From assembly GCA_022410635.1 (NCBI GenBank), contig JAJVDF010000017.1, positions 2,341,859 to 2,405,858 on the forward strand: a stretch of DNA of 64,000 nt, given 5' to 3'. The notes below the pieces were generated by a model, which did no database searches, was not told the origin of the DNA, and saw only the letters and a program-made list of their open reading frames with translations. Position numbers and translations under genes: made by a program. The stretch is from Tretioscincus oriximinensis. Taxonomy: Eukaryota; Chordata; Lepidosauria; Squamata; Gymnophthalmidae. Positions 24,680-35,011 of this stretch are shown here, piece after piece; the first letter of the stretch is position 1, and every line of letters begins with the position of its first letter.

Positions 24680-27135
24680 TAGTTTCAGTCATTTGCAATT
24701 TCTTGCAAATCTTGCTTTCAAATAGTTGGGTTGGCTAGACTGCAGGCTAGTAGAAGGTGCTCCCACCTCCCCATGTCTGACACATGACTTTGAAACACAA
24801 TCTCTCAGACCCGACCATTCGTGCCTGTGCCTTTCATGCCATTTGTGATAGGCAACAATGTGGACTATTGAAGGTAAGTGAGGAGGCGTTCACAAATTGG
24901 TTGTTCCGGATTTTAAGTTAATTCCAGAATTACAGCTCAAAGTTGTGTTTTTTCCAGCTTCCAATTCATGCATGTTGAGATTTGTGCCATATAGGCAGAA
25001 TCTAACCATTACTTCTTAAATCTGCTTTCAAGAAGCACATATGCAATAGAAGCAGTGAGTTCTTACTGCTGTCAGGGAATAGTATTTCCTGAACCTTGGA
25101 GTAGGATATATTAACTAACAGCCACAAATGTCTTTAACCTCAATGAATTTCTTTAACTCCCCCTTTAAAACCATCAGCACTGATCTTAGTCACCATGACC
25201 TGAATCAGCAAGTTTCATAAGTGACTTACAACCAGAGAAAGCCCTTTTCTTAGCTTTTATTCAACTGCTGGTCAGTCCTTAGTTGATACAGGAGATTGTG
25301 AAAATTTTAGAAAATTCCCAAATTTTATTTGAGATTATAGTTTGTTTTAGGATTGTTTCAAAGTGCAAGTTTTAAACATTGTAGTAAAAAAAATTAAAGG
25401 AATGGGGCACAAAATCCTTAGCCAATATCATCTTACAGTATTAAGATCTGTGTAATCTTTATCTCCATGTAGAATATATAGCACTGATCCTCATATTTAA
25501 GATTTTGAGCAAGATTTATATGATGCACATTATCCTGCTCACGTGTGCATGTAACCTTGTGCTGCATCAAGCAATCTGGCCCAACATTGGAAGAGCAGTT
25601 TGCAACCCTTGCCAAGGGCTGTTGGCATTATGGTTGATCACTCCAGTTCAACTTTGAAGGCTAGGTTCTCTGTCTCTGAAGTTGCTAGTCTGGAGCCTAA
25701 AAGTGGCACACTTCCAGAAACCTGGACAAATGGTAACAGGCTACTCTTGCCATCTAGAGTACCCCGACCGATTGCTGCACTCTCACACAAGCATTTGGCA
25801 GGTCTGCTGTTGGGAAGCATTCAAAAACCAATTGCAAATGGTCTGAGGATTGCAGTTAGATTCTGTGCTCTGTTATGGTCCCCTGTTATAGATTAGAATG
25901 GCGCAGTGACCATTTGGGGGTGAGCTCTCACTCAAATTGCAACCCAGATGGTCTGCTATTAAAGCAAGATACCAGTGCTATTCTTGCATGATATCCTAGC
26001 TTAACTCTGCATTTGTTTCAGTGTCCATGCTTCTGGGCAGAACAGTCTGTACAAGGAAGGTTATACAACTTTGGAGATATTGGTGTGCGTCAGCAATCTC
26101 AAGTACATGCAGTCTTAGACGCCACCAAAGTTCATTGTCTCTAAGTTATTGTATTATATGACAAAGAAGTCTAACAATTCTGTTAGCTTTTATTTGTGTT
26201 TATTTTAAACATCCACCATCACCTACTCAAAGGTGCATTTGTTATTACAAGCATGGCAACCAATTGCCATGTAGTAAACAGATGTTGTTTTAGCAACAAG
26301 CCAGCCCTGAAAATGATCTTGCCTGGTATGGAGCTGAATTAAGTATTTAACCCTCAAGTAGTTCCCGCTTTTATGATTTGCAAAAAAACAGTCTGCATTT
26401 TGACCAGTTTTTGCTTCGACAATGAATGAAAGCACTCCTCCTTTTCTTGGAAGCAGACACCTGGCATCCTAGAGCACCTGGTATGCTAGAGCACCTGGCA
26501 TGCTAAAGTGGGGGGAGTGGACAGGACTTTGGAGCATCCCCTTCCCAGACAACTTAGGCTACAAGACACCTGCCATTTTACTACCCACAATTCCCAAGTC
26601 TATAAAAGATGATGAGGCATTGCAGTAAGGGGACTATACGGATTATATTTTAAAACATGTTTGGTGACCTGCCCAGGGTGAAGGGTATAAATATTTAAGA
26701 TGAAAGAATAAATGAAAGAAAGTGAAGAAAGTACATAATTATATTGAGAACACTGGCGTTACCAAGTACTCTTGCAGATACCGGTTTAAGAAAGGGTGTA
26801 TAAAGACATGAGAATTTGGGGGTGCACAGTTAGGCCACCTGGAAGCTCACTGAAGAAGAGAAGATGGGAAACAGAGAAAAGAGAAGGGCCAGACAGATAA
26901 AATATATATCTTGATAGCTAAGATGACAGGATGGATTCTAGAAGGGTATTCAATGGAAGAGTTCAGGTGCTTCCCATTTTACAAGGAAAATATCTCCACT
27001 TTTTTTCCTTCAGAAGGTTTCCCAGTTAGGATGGCTGGCAGCAACTTTTCTTCAGGAATTTTAAAATTCTAATGTAGAGAAGCTTTTTTTATGTGTGGCC
27101 AGAATGGCCGCATCAGGCTTAGCCTCTGGGTCACA
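24680..27135. other. Intergenic DNA without recognised genes
   Basis: A 98-codon open frame at 25600-25896 has no recognisable motif. The piece at about 26655-26720 looks like another LINE tail (CTGCCCAGGGTGAAGGGTAT). A duplicated AGAGCACCTGGTATGCTAG-type 18-bp word occurs at 26470-26505. Nothing else is supportable. Confidence 0.45.
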
Positions 27136-27140
27136 TTATA

Positions 27141-27258
27141 GGCTACATCCCTACATTACTTATTTATTCTACTATAGATAGATATGCAACAATAAAGCAT
27201 TGTTTGGATGGGTTTATTCCAGAATATCCGTGCTTTATTGTGGAATATCCAATTATAC
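27141..27258. mobile_element. Family A fold-back MITE (right end missing)
   Basis: GGCTACATCCCTACATTACT, arm with TATTTATTCTACTATAG, centre GGGTTTATTCCAGAATATCC, right arm CTTTATTGTGGAATATCCAA then truncated. First member of the cluster. Confidence 0.85.
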
Positions 27259-27818
27259 TGACCAGAACCTTAGACATTGTTGCTGCGACCGTCCACGGAT
27301 TGACTTCTGAAGCGTTTCATGGAGAGCAAACTCAAAACAGTTCCTGGACGTTGAGAACAGAGTTCTAGAAAATCAGAACTCACCAACTTACTAGCTAGTG
27401 TACCCCAAACACACATGAAAATATTTAGTTTCACCTCCCATCCAAGAATCTGGACAGATGTCACTTTCTCTAACTGAATTCTGACCCACGTATTTACCTC
27501 ACTATCGTAATAGGGCTTTCCAAACAGCCTTAGGTTATCATTTCAATTTCTAATCTGGCAAGCAAAAGCTTGAATTTTCCGACTCTCTTGGAAAGTTCAA
27601 GGCACAAAAACGGATTAAAGATCCTCGGGGACAGATCGCTGGCTGGATTTGTGGTGTGGGAGGTAGCGGTAGAAGAAATAAAAAACGGAATCTACGGCAG
27701 GGAATTTAATCATCCAGGAATGCGTGGTAAAATGCTCCTGAAAATAGTACAACATACAGTAGGCTTGAAAATGAGCAATAGGAAAAGATATAGTTACATA
27801 CATATAAAAATATATTTG

Positions 27819-27953
27819 GGCTGCATCCACACACTCATTTATTCCACTATAGTTGGATATTCCACAATAAAGAATTGTATGGACTGGTTTATTTCAGAAC
27901 ATCCATGCTTTATTGTGGAATATCCAGTTATGGTGGAATAAATAAATGATGTG
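27819..27953. mobile_element. Family A fold-back MITE
   Basis: GGCTGCATCCACACACTCAT to ATAAATGATGTG. Arms are complementary (TCCACTATAGTTGGATATTC versus GAATATCCAGTTATGGTGGA). The right terminus lacks the final GGATGCAGCC. Confidence 0.88.
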
Positions 27954-29330
27954 TTCCCTTTGCCCAACGCCATCAGGATCCAAGGATCGTTTACCTGGGC
28001 CGTTTGGGGAATTAAAGCAAAGTGGCTTAGAAATGTCAACCTTGAATCCAAGACTGTTTCGCCTCTTCCAGGCCAGGCAGGAACGGAACCCGNAAAGAAA
28101 CTTGCTAGCCGCTTGGTTTTCGTTTTGTTTGCAAAAACATTAGCTAGGAAGTGAACTAATAAGTCCCGGACAAATGTTCTATGAAACCGCGTTTTGTAGC
28201 AGGGGATTTCAATTCATTTGGCTCCCAGGCACGATCAACTGGCATTTTCCCTCCAAAGGTGCTTCATTAATGTGCCAGAGACCTTGGTTTTCTCTCTATC
28301 CGTTACTGGAACGAGGCTATAAGCCGCAGACCTTTCCAAGGCAGCAGAGTCAGACACAGACACAGGGAGCAATAATTTTAGTGGCACATAAAGTGTTAAA
28401 CTCTGGNGTGTGACCCCCAACTTTGTCCCAACCACCTCTAAGTTATCTAACAGCCCCCACACACACAAACGCAAAGCCAGGAGACAAACCACTGAAAGAG
28501 AGAAAATGTTGCCGTCTGTTGTTCCAGAGCAAAAAGGAGATTTCAGTACCATTTATTTCTGTGTAAATGATCCTTTTTTTGCTGTCCCAGGAGTTGGCAA
28601 TTTTTTGTCAATCTTCTTCAGGTATGGAAAAAGCAAAGAAAAAAGTGGGGAAATTCTCCCACCCAAACCCCAAGCCCCGGATCTCTATGGCGTCCGTAAT
28701 TTTACGTCTCCAGCAGCCTGTACCATAGGGAAGAAATTCTATGGTTGCTCTGAATGGAAGCTGTAAAGCTGCCACACACCCAAACACACACACACACACA
28801 TCTGCCCCTCTTTGCAACTGCTTAAAAAACAAACAGACAAACACCCTTGCTTTGCATCCATTACATCTCTCTGCCTGGCAAATCCTAGGATGGCGAAGCT
28901 GGGATCATTCCAAACCTTAGTTTTCTTTCCTCGCCCCTGTGGCTTCGTGGGCAGAAGCCTTAGTTGCCCATCAATAGAGCTCGCTGAAATAAACTGCATC
29001 TCCTTCTCCCCAGAAGTATCCAAACGTAAAGAAATAAAAGCAAGAGGGGGGGTGGGGGTGGGAGGAGGGGAGAAGGGAATTAAAAGCAGACAGGGTAATT
29101 TCCTAACGACGGGGATAGGCTGGAAAGCTCAGCCATAGCCCCCTAGCTGAACGATTCCCATCGTGGTTGGTTAAGCCAGAAAGAATGCAGGCATTTCGGG
29201 GCACAAGTAAAATATGAATAAAAAAAGATCACAAGGGGGGCATGCAGAGGGGAAAAATACATCTATTCAGATCTTTCGAGCTCTGTTGACTTTTGTTTTG
29301 ATTTCAATTTTTTTAAAAAAAAATATCTAG
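27954..29330. other. Upstream flank between MITEs
   Basis: No gene seen. A CA microsatellite lies at 28773-28800 and a G-run tract at 29043-29080. Some blocks could be conserved non-coding DNA, which cannot be judged without alignment. Confidence 0.45.
29043..29080 (+). other. Possible G-quadruplex tract
   Basis: Five G runs of 3-8 bases separated by 1-3 bases (GGGGGGGTGGGGGTGGGAGG and on). Located about 5.5 kb upstream of the probable ISL1 start. Confidence 0.5.
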
Positions 29331-29497
29331 GGCTACATCCACACATCACTTATTTATTCCACTATAATTTGATATTCCACAATAATTTGATATTCCACAA
29401 TAAAGCATGGGTGTTCTGGAATAAATTAGTCCACACAATGCTTTACTGTGGAATATCCAGCTATAGTGGAATAAATAAGTGATGTGGGGATGCAGCC
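29331..29497. mobile_element. Family A fold-back MITE with small internal duplication
   Basis: GGCTACATCCACACATCACT to GATGCAGCC. The segment ATTTGATATTCCACAATA is present twice in tandem. Flanks are TAG and TAT. Confidence 0.9.
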
Positions 29498-29973
29498 TAT
29501 TAGTACGTTACGATAGGGCGTCTTATAAAACTTATACGAGTTCTTTTTTCCCCCCTTCCTTTGGTAGCCATAAAAGCCTTTCATTTCTGGAACCCACGAG
29601 GGAACCTCATTAGTTCAAAGCGCTTAATTGCGTTTGGGGATACGGGAAATAAGACTCACCCCCGTTAGTTAGGCAGGCTGGGGGGACTCGGTGTGCCACG
29701 GGTTGGCGTCTTCCATTTTGGGGCACAAGGGGTCGCTGTTGCAATCACGTCGAGGCGAAAAACAAAAACATGATAATCGCCCCCTCCAAGAATTAGTATC
29801 AAACGATGAAATCTCAGCCACCCGTGCCTTCATCATCACAGACTAGAAAGAGACACGAAAGGGCAGATAAATACTGAACAAAAATAGGTAGGGAACGTAC
29901 AGCGTTTCATTTACGCAGCGAAAAAGTATAGAATGGAAAATGGTCTTGGTAAAACTTAATCATAAGCGTTGCA

Positions 29974-30116
29974 GCTGCATCCACACATCACTTTTTTCCA
30001 TTATAATAAGATATTCCACAATAAGGCGTGGTTATTCTCGGAATAAACCAATCCTCACAATGATTTATTGTGGAATATCCAACTATAGAGGAATAAATAC
30101 GTGATGCGTGGATGCA
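29974..30116. mobile_element. Family A fold-back MITE
   Basis: GCTGCATCCACACATCACTT to GATGCGTGGATGCA, with complementary arms. Confidence 0.88.
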
Positions 30117-30293
30117 AGATTTGCACAGGGATTGTATCAAACATGCGATCTCCTTCACTATATACATTACGAGCTATAGAAACTTACATTATCGTATGCG
30201 GGCTGATAGAGTGGAATCCTTTAGGAGAAAGAAAGGCTGGAAATTGATCCCAAATCCCCCCAAAATTAACTTCATTTAGCCCTTTAATTGAAT

Positions 30294-30324
30294 CTGCACT
30301 GCACTGCACTGCACTGCACTGCAC
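30294..30324. repeat. (CTGCA)n expansion at a MITE edge
   Basis: Six copies of CTGCA lead into the left terminus of the next family A element, whose own start contains CTGCA. Probably slippage at the element end. Confidence 0.85.
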
Positions 30325-30464
30325 CCACACATCACTTATTTATTCCACTATAGTTGCATATTCCGCAATAAAGCATTGTGTGGAGTGATTTATTCCAGAA
30401 TGACCATGCTTTATTGTGAAATCTCCAATTATAGTGGAATAAATAAGTGATGTTTGGATGCAGC
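30319..30464. mobile_element. Family A fold-back MITE
   Basis: TGCACCCACACATCACTTAT to AAGTGATGTTTGGATGCAGC, followed by a run of A. Confidence 0.88.
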
Positions 30465-30687
30465 AAAAAAAAAAAAAAGATTTTCGTCTACTAAAATGTG
30501 TCACTCCCATTTCAACCTCCTCCTGTCCTAATTGCATTTTGCAAACGGGATGGCTAGGGTGGGGGGGGGGGGAGAAAAGAAGGAAAGCTAATGCAAGAAA
30601 ACGTTTTTTATTCCCTGGTCACACAGGTCAACTTTTAAATTTTCCTCAATCCTAAAGAATGAGCGTAATCCGGATCCCCCCCCTTCC

Positions 30688-30827
30688 TACTGAGCCTTTT
30701 TCTGGATTATATCTCGGGACAGAGCCTGGTCATCCACATGCCAGTATAGACTATGGCAGGCCCCATTCATAGCCTACAATAACATGTAGGGTGGCAGGCT
30801 CCTATTCCGAGATAGAGCAAGAATAAG
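30688..30827 (+). mobile_element. Family B fold-back element
   Basis: ACTGAGCC...TCTGGATTATATCTCGGGAC, CATCCACATGCCAGTATAGA, CTATGGCAGGCCCCATTCAT, GGCAGGCTCCTATTCCGAGA. The right end abuts the following A element. Confidence 0.85.
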
Positions 30828-30830
30828 TCC

Positions 30831-30974
30831 GCAACGCCACATTACTTATTTACTCCACTATAGTTGGATATTCCACAATAAAGTATTAGGGGAGTGGTTT
30901 ATTCCAGAATATTCATGTTTTATTGTGGAATATCCCATTATAGTGGGATAAATAAGTGATGTTTGGACGGAGCC
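30831..30974. mobile_element. Family A fold-back MITE
   Basis: CGCCACATTACTTATTTACT to AAGTGATGTTTGGACGGAGCC. Arms are complementary. Confidence 0.85.
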
Positions 30975-30998
30975 CAAGGCTCAGTGGGGACAGGAAAC

Positions 30999-31033
30999 CC
31001 ACACACACACACACTCACACACACACACACACC
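30999..31033. repeat. CA microsatellite
   Basis: (CA)n interrupted once by TCA. Confidence 0.95.
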
Positions 31034-31621
31034 GAACTAAACTCATTTTTCAAGGGGACTAAAGAAGTGAGTAGATGAGTGGGACCAGGCCTTTGTAAAG
31101 TTTTCCAAAGTTTTTGCGATGACCTGCTTTCAGGGTCTGTCTCTTTCTACACTCTTTCGGTCAGGGAAGAAAAGCAGCTATTTTCACCCTGTGAGTTGAG
31201 AGAGGGGCGCCGTGACATTGGCCTTTCGCAGGCACATTATGTATTGGCACACCCAGGGCCTCCCTTTCCCGGGTCCCATGCCAGCCAGCCTGCTCCATTT
31301 GGAATCGCTACTATCAGCAATTGTTATTCCTGGTGGTAATAGGGCGCGGGCTGAGAGAGCTAAGCAGTGCGGAAGCAGGCGAAGGGGCCTCCTCCGTCCC
31401 TTCCCTGTTGAGATCCCTTGGACCGGAGGCCCTGGAAATTGGAAATGATCAACCTCGCCCCATCTGCTCCTACTGTGCACGTTGAAATGTAACGGCTGCC
31501 CGCCATGTTTGTTTACAGCGCCACGATCCCCTTCTGACCTCACCGGCTGATCATTTTTCCATACATGCAACTGGGCTTCTCTGCCGGGGACGTCCAGTTC
31601 TCCTTTAAAGTCTGTAAGGTT

Positions 31622-31749
31622 GCTGCCTCCCATCACTTATTTACTCCATCTATAGTTGGATATTCCACAATAAAGCACGGATACTCACAACGCTTTATTG
31701 TGGCATGTCCAACAATCGAGAAATAAATAAGTGATGTGCGGATGCAGCC
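31622..31749. mobile_element. Family A fold-back MITE
   Basis: GCTGCCTCCCATCACTTATT to GTGATGTGCGGATGCAGCC. The loop region is shortened. Immediately followed by a family B copy. Confidence 0.85.
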
Positions 31750-31916
31750 ACAGGCCCATCCAAACGGAACCTTATTCTGGGTCACATCTTGGGACAGAGC
31801 ATGGCCATCCACATGCCAGTATAGACTATGGCAGGCCCAATTTGGGGCCTGCCATAGTCTACACTAGCATGTGGTTGGCAGACTCCTATTCCGAGGGAGA
31901 TGCCCTGGCTCCGTGG
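31750..31916 (+). mobile_element. Family B fold-back element
   Basis: GGCCCATCCAAACGGAACCT, TATTCTGGGTCACATCTTGG, central palindrome GCAGGCCCAATTTGGGGCCT-GC, GGCTCCGTGG at the right end. Arms pair over most of their length. Confidence 0.88.
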
Positions 31917-32053
31917 GGCTGCAGCATTTACTCCGTTATGATAGGCTATTCCAAAATAAAGCATGGATATTCCAACCCAAAGTCATCAAGCCAGGGATTC
32001 TTCCCAGAATATGCAAGTATCGTGGAAAAAGTGAGCCATGTCTGGAGGCAGCC
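31917..32053. mobile_element. Family A element, degenerate
   Basis: GGCTGCAGCATTTACTCCGT, ATTCCAAAATAAAGCATGGA, TGTCTGGAGGCAGCC. Clearly related to A but much diverged. A/B/A/A elements sit head to tail here. Confidence 0.65.
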
Positions 32054-32061
32054 TTGACACT

Positions 32062-32173
32062 GGGTTCACACATCACCTATTTATTCCACTATAATTGGAT
32101 ATACCACAATAAAGCGTGGATATTCTGGAATATCCAACTGTAATGGAATAAATAAGTGGACTGTGGATGCAGC
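32062..32173. mobile_element. Family A fold-back MITE (loop deleted)
   Basis: GGGTTCACACATCACCTATT, TCTGGAATATCCAACTGTAA, ACTGTGGATGCAGC. Confidence 0.85.
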
Positions 32174-33112
32174 TAAAGTCAGCATAATCCCCCCCAACTT
32201 TTCAGACGTTTTAATTCTACTCAGCTATTCCCAACCAACACAATTTTATGCTTGAAGAGAAATCAATTTTTAATGTATGTCTCATTCCAGATCATATTTT
32301 GAAAAAAAACGGATCTGCCACTTGCATGCTTATGCAGGCTACAATAGGGTTTAGTAAGGTCTTATTTGCAGTCTGCACCAGCCTGTTGATGAGCTATTCT
32401 GGATTATAATCCGGAATAATTCGCTGTGGAAAAAGGATGGTAGTAAATCTGATTGCTGCTCCATAGAAAGGCTTAATACTGAGCAGCAAGGATGTTAACT
32501 CTTGCTAGCAATACGGTTGGAATCCTTCAAACAGATGCAAAATGGACTGCAATATCCCGAGCTAGAGCTCAACGGGAAAAAAGGAATTTCTAATCCCATC
32601 TCATGAACTAAACGGACAAGGAGGGCGCAGAGCAAGTTTAAGCAACAATTTACAGACGTCAAATTAACTGGGATTCTCAGGCGCATAATAATCGCTCTTC
32701 TTACAATGGACCTACTGACCCAGCAAGGACATTTATGAAATTCTAATGTCTCCCTGTACCAACCCAGAGTGGGTCTCATTACAATTTAAGCAGAGATTGT
32801 CTTTTTTGTAACCGGATTAAGCAGAGATCGACTGAGAGGACGCTGGCATGGGTGATTTGAAATGGATTTCCCGGTAGCTTCTAACAAGTTCCAACCGTTA
32901 TTAGATGTGAAATCAGGTTCAGGCTTCTTCTGCTTAGCCTGGGTTGGTTCTGAAGACATCCCAGCAGGTGTCTGTTGGAAGCAAAGGGGGTTTTCCTCTT
33001 AGATGAAGACAGGGGAAGGGGCGGAATCGTTCTGTTCCGGACCAGTGCAGAGAGACACATTTCGGATTTCAGGGGATCCCTTGTGATCTTAAGGCTCCGA
33101 GCTGCAATCTAG

Positions 33113-33228
33113 GGCTGCATCCAAACATCACTAATTTATTCCACTATAATTGGATATCACACAATAAAGTACTTTATCGTGGAATATCCAACTATAGTGG
33201 AATACATTAGTGATGTGTGGATGCAGCC
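33113..33228. mobile_element. Family A fold-back MITE with TAG on both sides
   Basis: GGCTGCATCCAAACATCACT to GTGATGTGTGGATGCAGCC. TAG precedes at 33110-33112 and follows at 33229-33231. The central loop is deleted, giving about 116 bp. Confidence 0.9.
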
Positions 33229-33430
33229 TAGCTGGAGCCCGGAGGTCGAAAGCTCTCAGTCAATGAGAAAAAGGCACCGTAAGGACTCAATGCCCCTTCC
33301 TTCCTTCCTTCCTTGAATACTGCGGAGTCAAAAATCTGCAGGCTTTTCCCCTCAAAACTTCGTAGTTCCCTGGGAATCAATTACCCTGACTCAAACCCAC
33401 TAACCCAAACCGGTTTACTCGTTCTGTCTC

Positions 33431-33639
33431 CCACTGAGCCTTATTCTCGGGTCAGAGCTTTCCATCCACATGTTAATGTAGACGAAGTCAGGCCTGCCAT
33501 AGTCTACACCAGCACCTAGATGGAAGGCACTGGTTCTGAGGTACACAGTTCTGAGGTACACAGTTCTGAGGTACACAGTTCTGAGGTACACAGTTCTGAG
33601 GTACACAGTTCTGAGGTAAAGATAAAGCTCAGTGGGACC
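33431..33639 (+). mobile_element. Family B element carrying a 15-bp tandem repeat
   Basis: CACTGAGCCTTATTCTCGGG at the left and AAAGCTCAGTGGGACCC at the right. The right arm contains five and a half copies of GTTCTGAGGTACACA (33533-33618). Confidence 0.8.
33533..33618. repeat. 15-bp minisatellite (GTTCTGAGGTACACA)n
   Basis: Five perfect copies and a partial sixth, lying inside a family B element where the other copies have a single TATTCCGAGG-type segment. Perfect identity implies recent expansion. Confidence 0.95.
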
Positions 33640-34031
33640 CTAAAATATTGGAGACTTAGAAATCCGCGTGACACTGAATCTACTCTCCTTTTTAACCTTG
33701 AGTAGAGAGAAAGAAAGGCTCGTGGAGTAAAAGGAAAGAAATACAAGATTTATAGATAGCAACCAGCCGAAGTCTATTTTTTTACCAACCAGAGCTTTTA
33801 TTTTTCGCCTTAATTTTTAAGTCTTAAAAAAAAAAAGATTACAGCTTGCAAAAAATATAAGCGGCTAAGCCTTGATTGCCCCCTTTTCATAGCATAATAC
33901 AGATTGTCCCGTTTTTAATCCACCGCCCCCTTTCCTCCCCTCCCCCCAAGGCAGGACCCCTCCCTCCACCCGCCTCTCTTCCCCACGGAGGGGGAGAGAG
34001 ATTTGGAGAAATGGGGACGCGGGAGGCTGAG

Positions 34032-34068
34032 TGCGCGCGCGCGCGTGTGTGTGTGTGTGTGGGGGGAA
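34032..34068. repeat. (GC)n(GT)n microsatellite in the CpG island
   Basis: CG/GC alternation passing into GT repeats, then a G run; upstream edge of the ISL1 promoter. It could form Z-DNA. Confidence 0.9.
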
Positions 34069-34499
34069 TAAGGAGTTAAGGGCACCGACGTCTTATATTT
34101 CCTTGAGGAAAGGGGGTGGGGGGAATCACAGAAGGGAGAAACGGTAACAAAACAAGAAAAAAGAAAGAATAAAAAAATGCAGCTGCGTGTTGGATAATCT
34201 AATGACGGGGGAGGAGTGTTGAAGGCGCGATGCAAAAAGGGGGCAAAACAGGGGCGGCAGGAGGGGATGGCGGGAGGAGGGGGAGGCGACCAGGAGGGAA
34301 ATCTTTCTGCCCTTCCACCTCCCATCTCTTCCCTTTCCTGGCTCTCCTGCGGGGTTCTCCAGCCTCCCGCCTTTCCCGCCATGGCTCCTCCAGTCCTGAA
34401 ATATGATAATCAGAACAGCTGCTTCTGTGTTCCCTCCGGCCAATCCCGGGCGAGCAGCTTTGACGTCCCTGCTGGCGACGCCAACCAATGGCGAGGCGG

Positions 34500-34983
34500 C
34501 CGAGTTGGAGCAGAGAAGTTTGAGTAAGAGATAAGGAGGAAGAGGCTGCGGGGTGGCAGCGCGCGGAGTTGTGCTTTGGCGTCGCAGGGCTGCGGCGGTG
34601 CCGTCCGCTTGCTGGAGCTGGGGGCCACGTCGGACGGGGCGGGCGCTGGTGGTGCTTCGCCTCTCCCCTCCCGCCCCCCTCCCCGCCGCCCTTTTCCCCC
34701 CCTTTTGGAAGTTTCCTTTCCCAAGAACCCTTCGCCATCAGAAAGGAGCCACGGGGCAACGGAGCCACGCTTTGGACGGATCACGTCGAGCGCACAAGCG
34801 AACCCTCGGAGCCAGCAGGAACTGCCTCGTCCCTCTGACAGCGGCGTCTTTCCCTTGAAACAAGAAGCCACACGAGTCCTCCTCTTCCTCCTCCTCCTCC
34901 CGCCCTTTTGTCTTAACTGCTGGGAAGCCCCGACGTCGCAGCCGCGCACCATTTCACTGTGGACATTATAGCCTCTTGCAGAG
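34500..34983 (+). other. ISL1: Probable ISL1 5' UTR
   Basis: No ATG occurs on the + strand between 34491 and the initiator at 34984. This is unusual for nearly 500 bases and fits an untranslated leader scanned to the ISL1 start. The length also fits the several-hundred-nt leader I recall for mammalian ISL1. The 5' boundary is not determined by sequence. Confidence 0.55.
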
Positions 34984-35011
34984 ATGGGAGATATGGGAGA
35001 CCCACCGAAAA
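34984..35011 (+). CDS. ISL1: ISL1 coding exon 1
   Basis: Encodes residues 1-9 (MGDMGDPPK) plus the first base of codon 10, and ends at the donor A|GTAAGG. The ATG context has a purine at -3 and G at +4. It is the first ATG on this strand after position 34490. A second in-frame ATG is codon 4. The very short first coding exon is the normal vertebrate arrangement. Confidence 0.95.

Noticed and set aside
31184..31636. 150-codon minus-strand open frame
   Set aside because: No recognisable motif. It lies in upstream DNA next to MITEs, and its composition follows local GC content.
33533..33618. Regular repeats reminiscent of a CRISPR array
   Set aside because: Contiguous 15-bp tandem units with no spacers, in a vertebrate genome.
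34199..34952. Long minus-strand open frames (up to 189 codons) opposite the ISL1 promoter
   Set aside because: They are low-complexity P/R/G/S-rich translations of the CpG island, overlapping each other in several frames, with no domain or splice logic.
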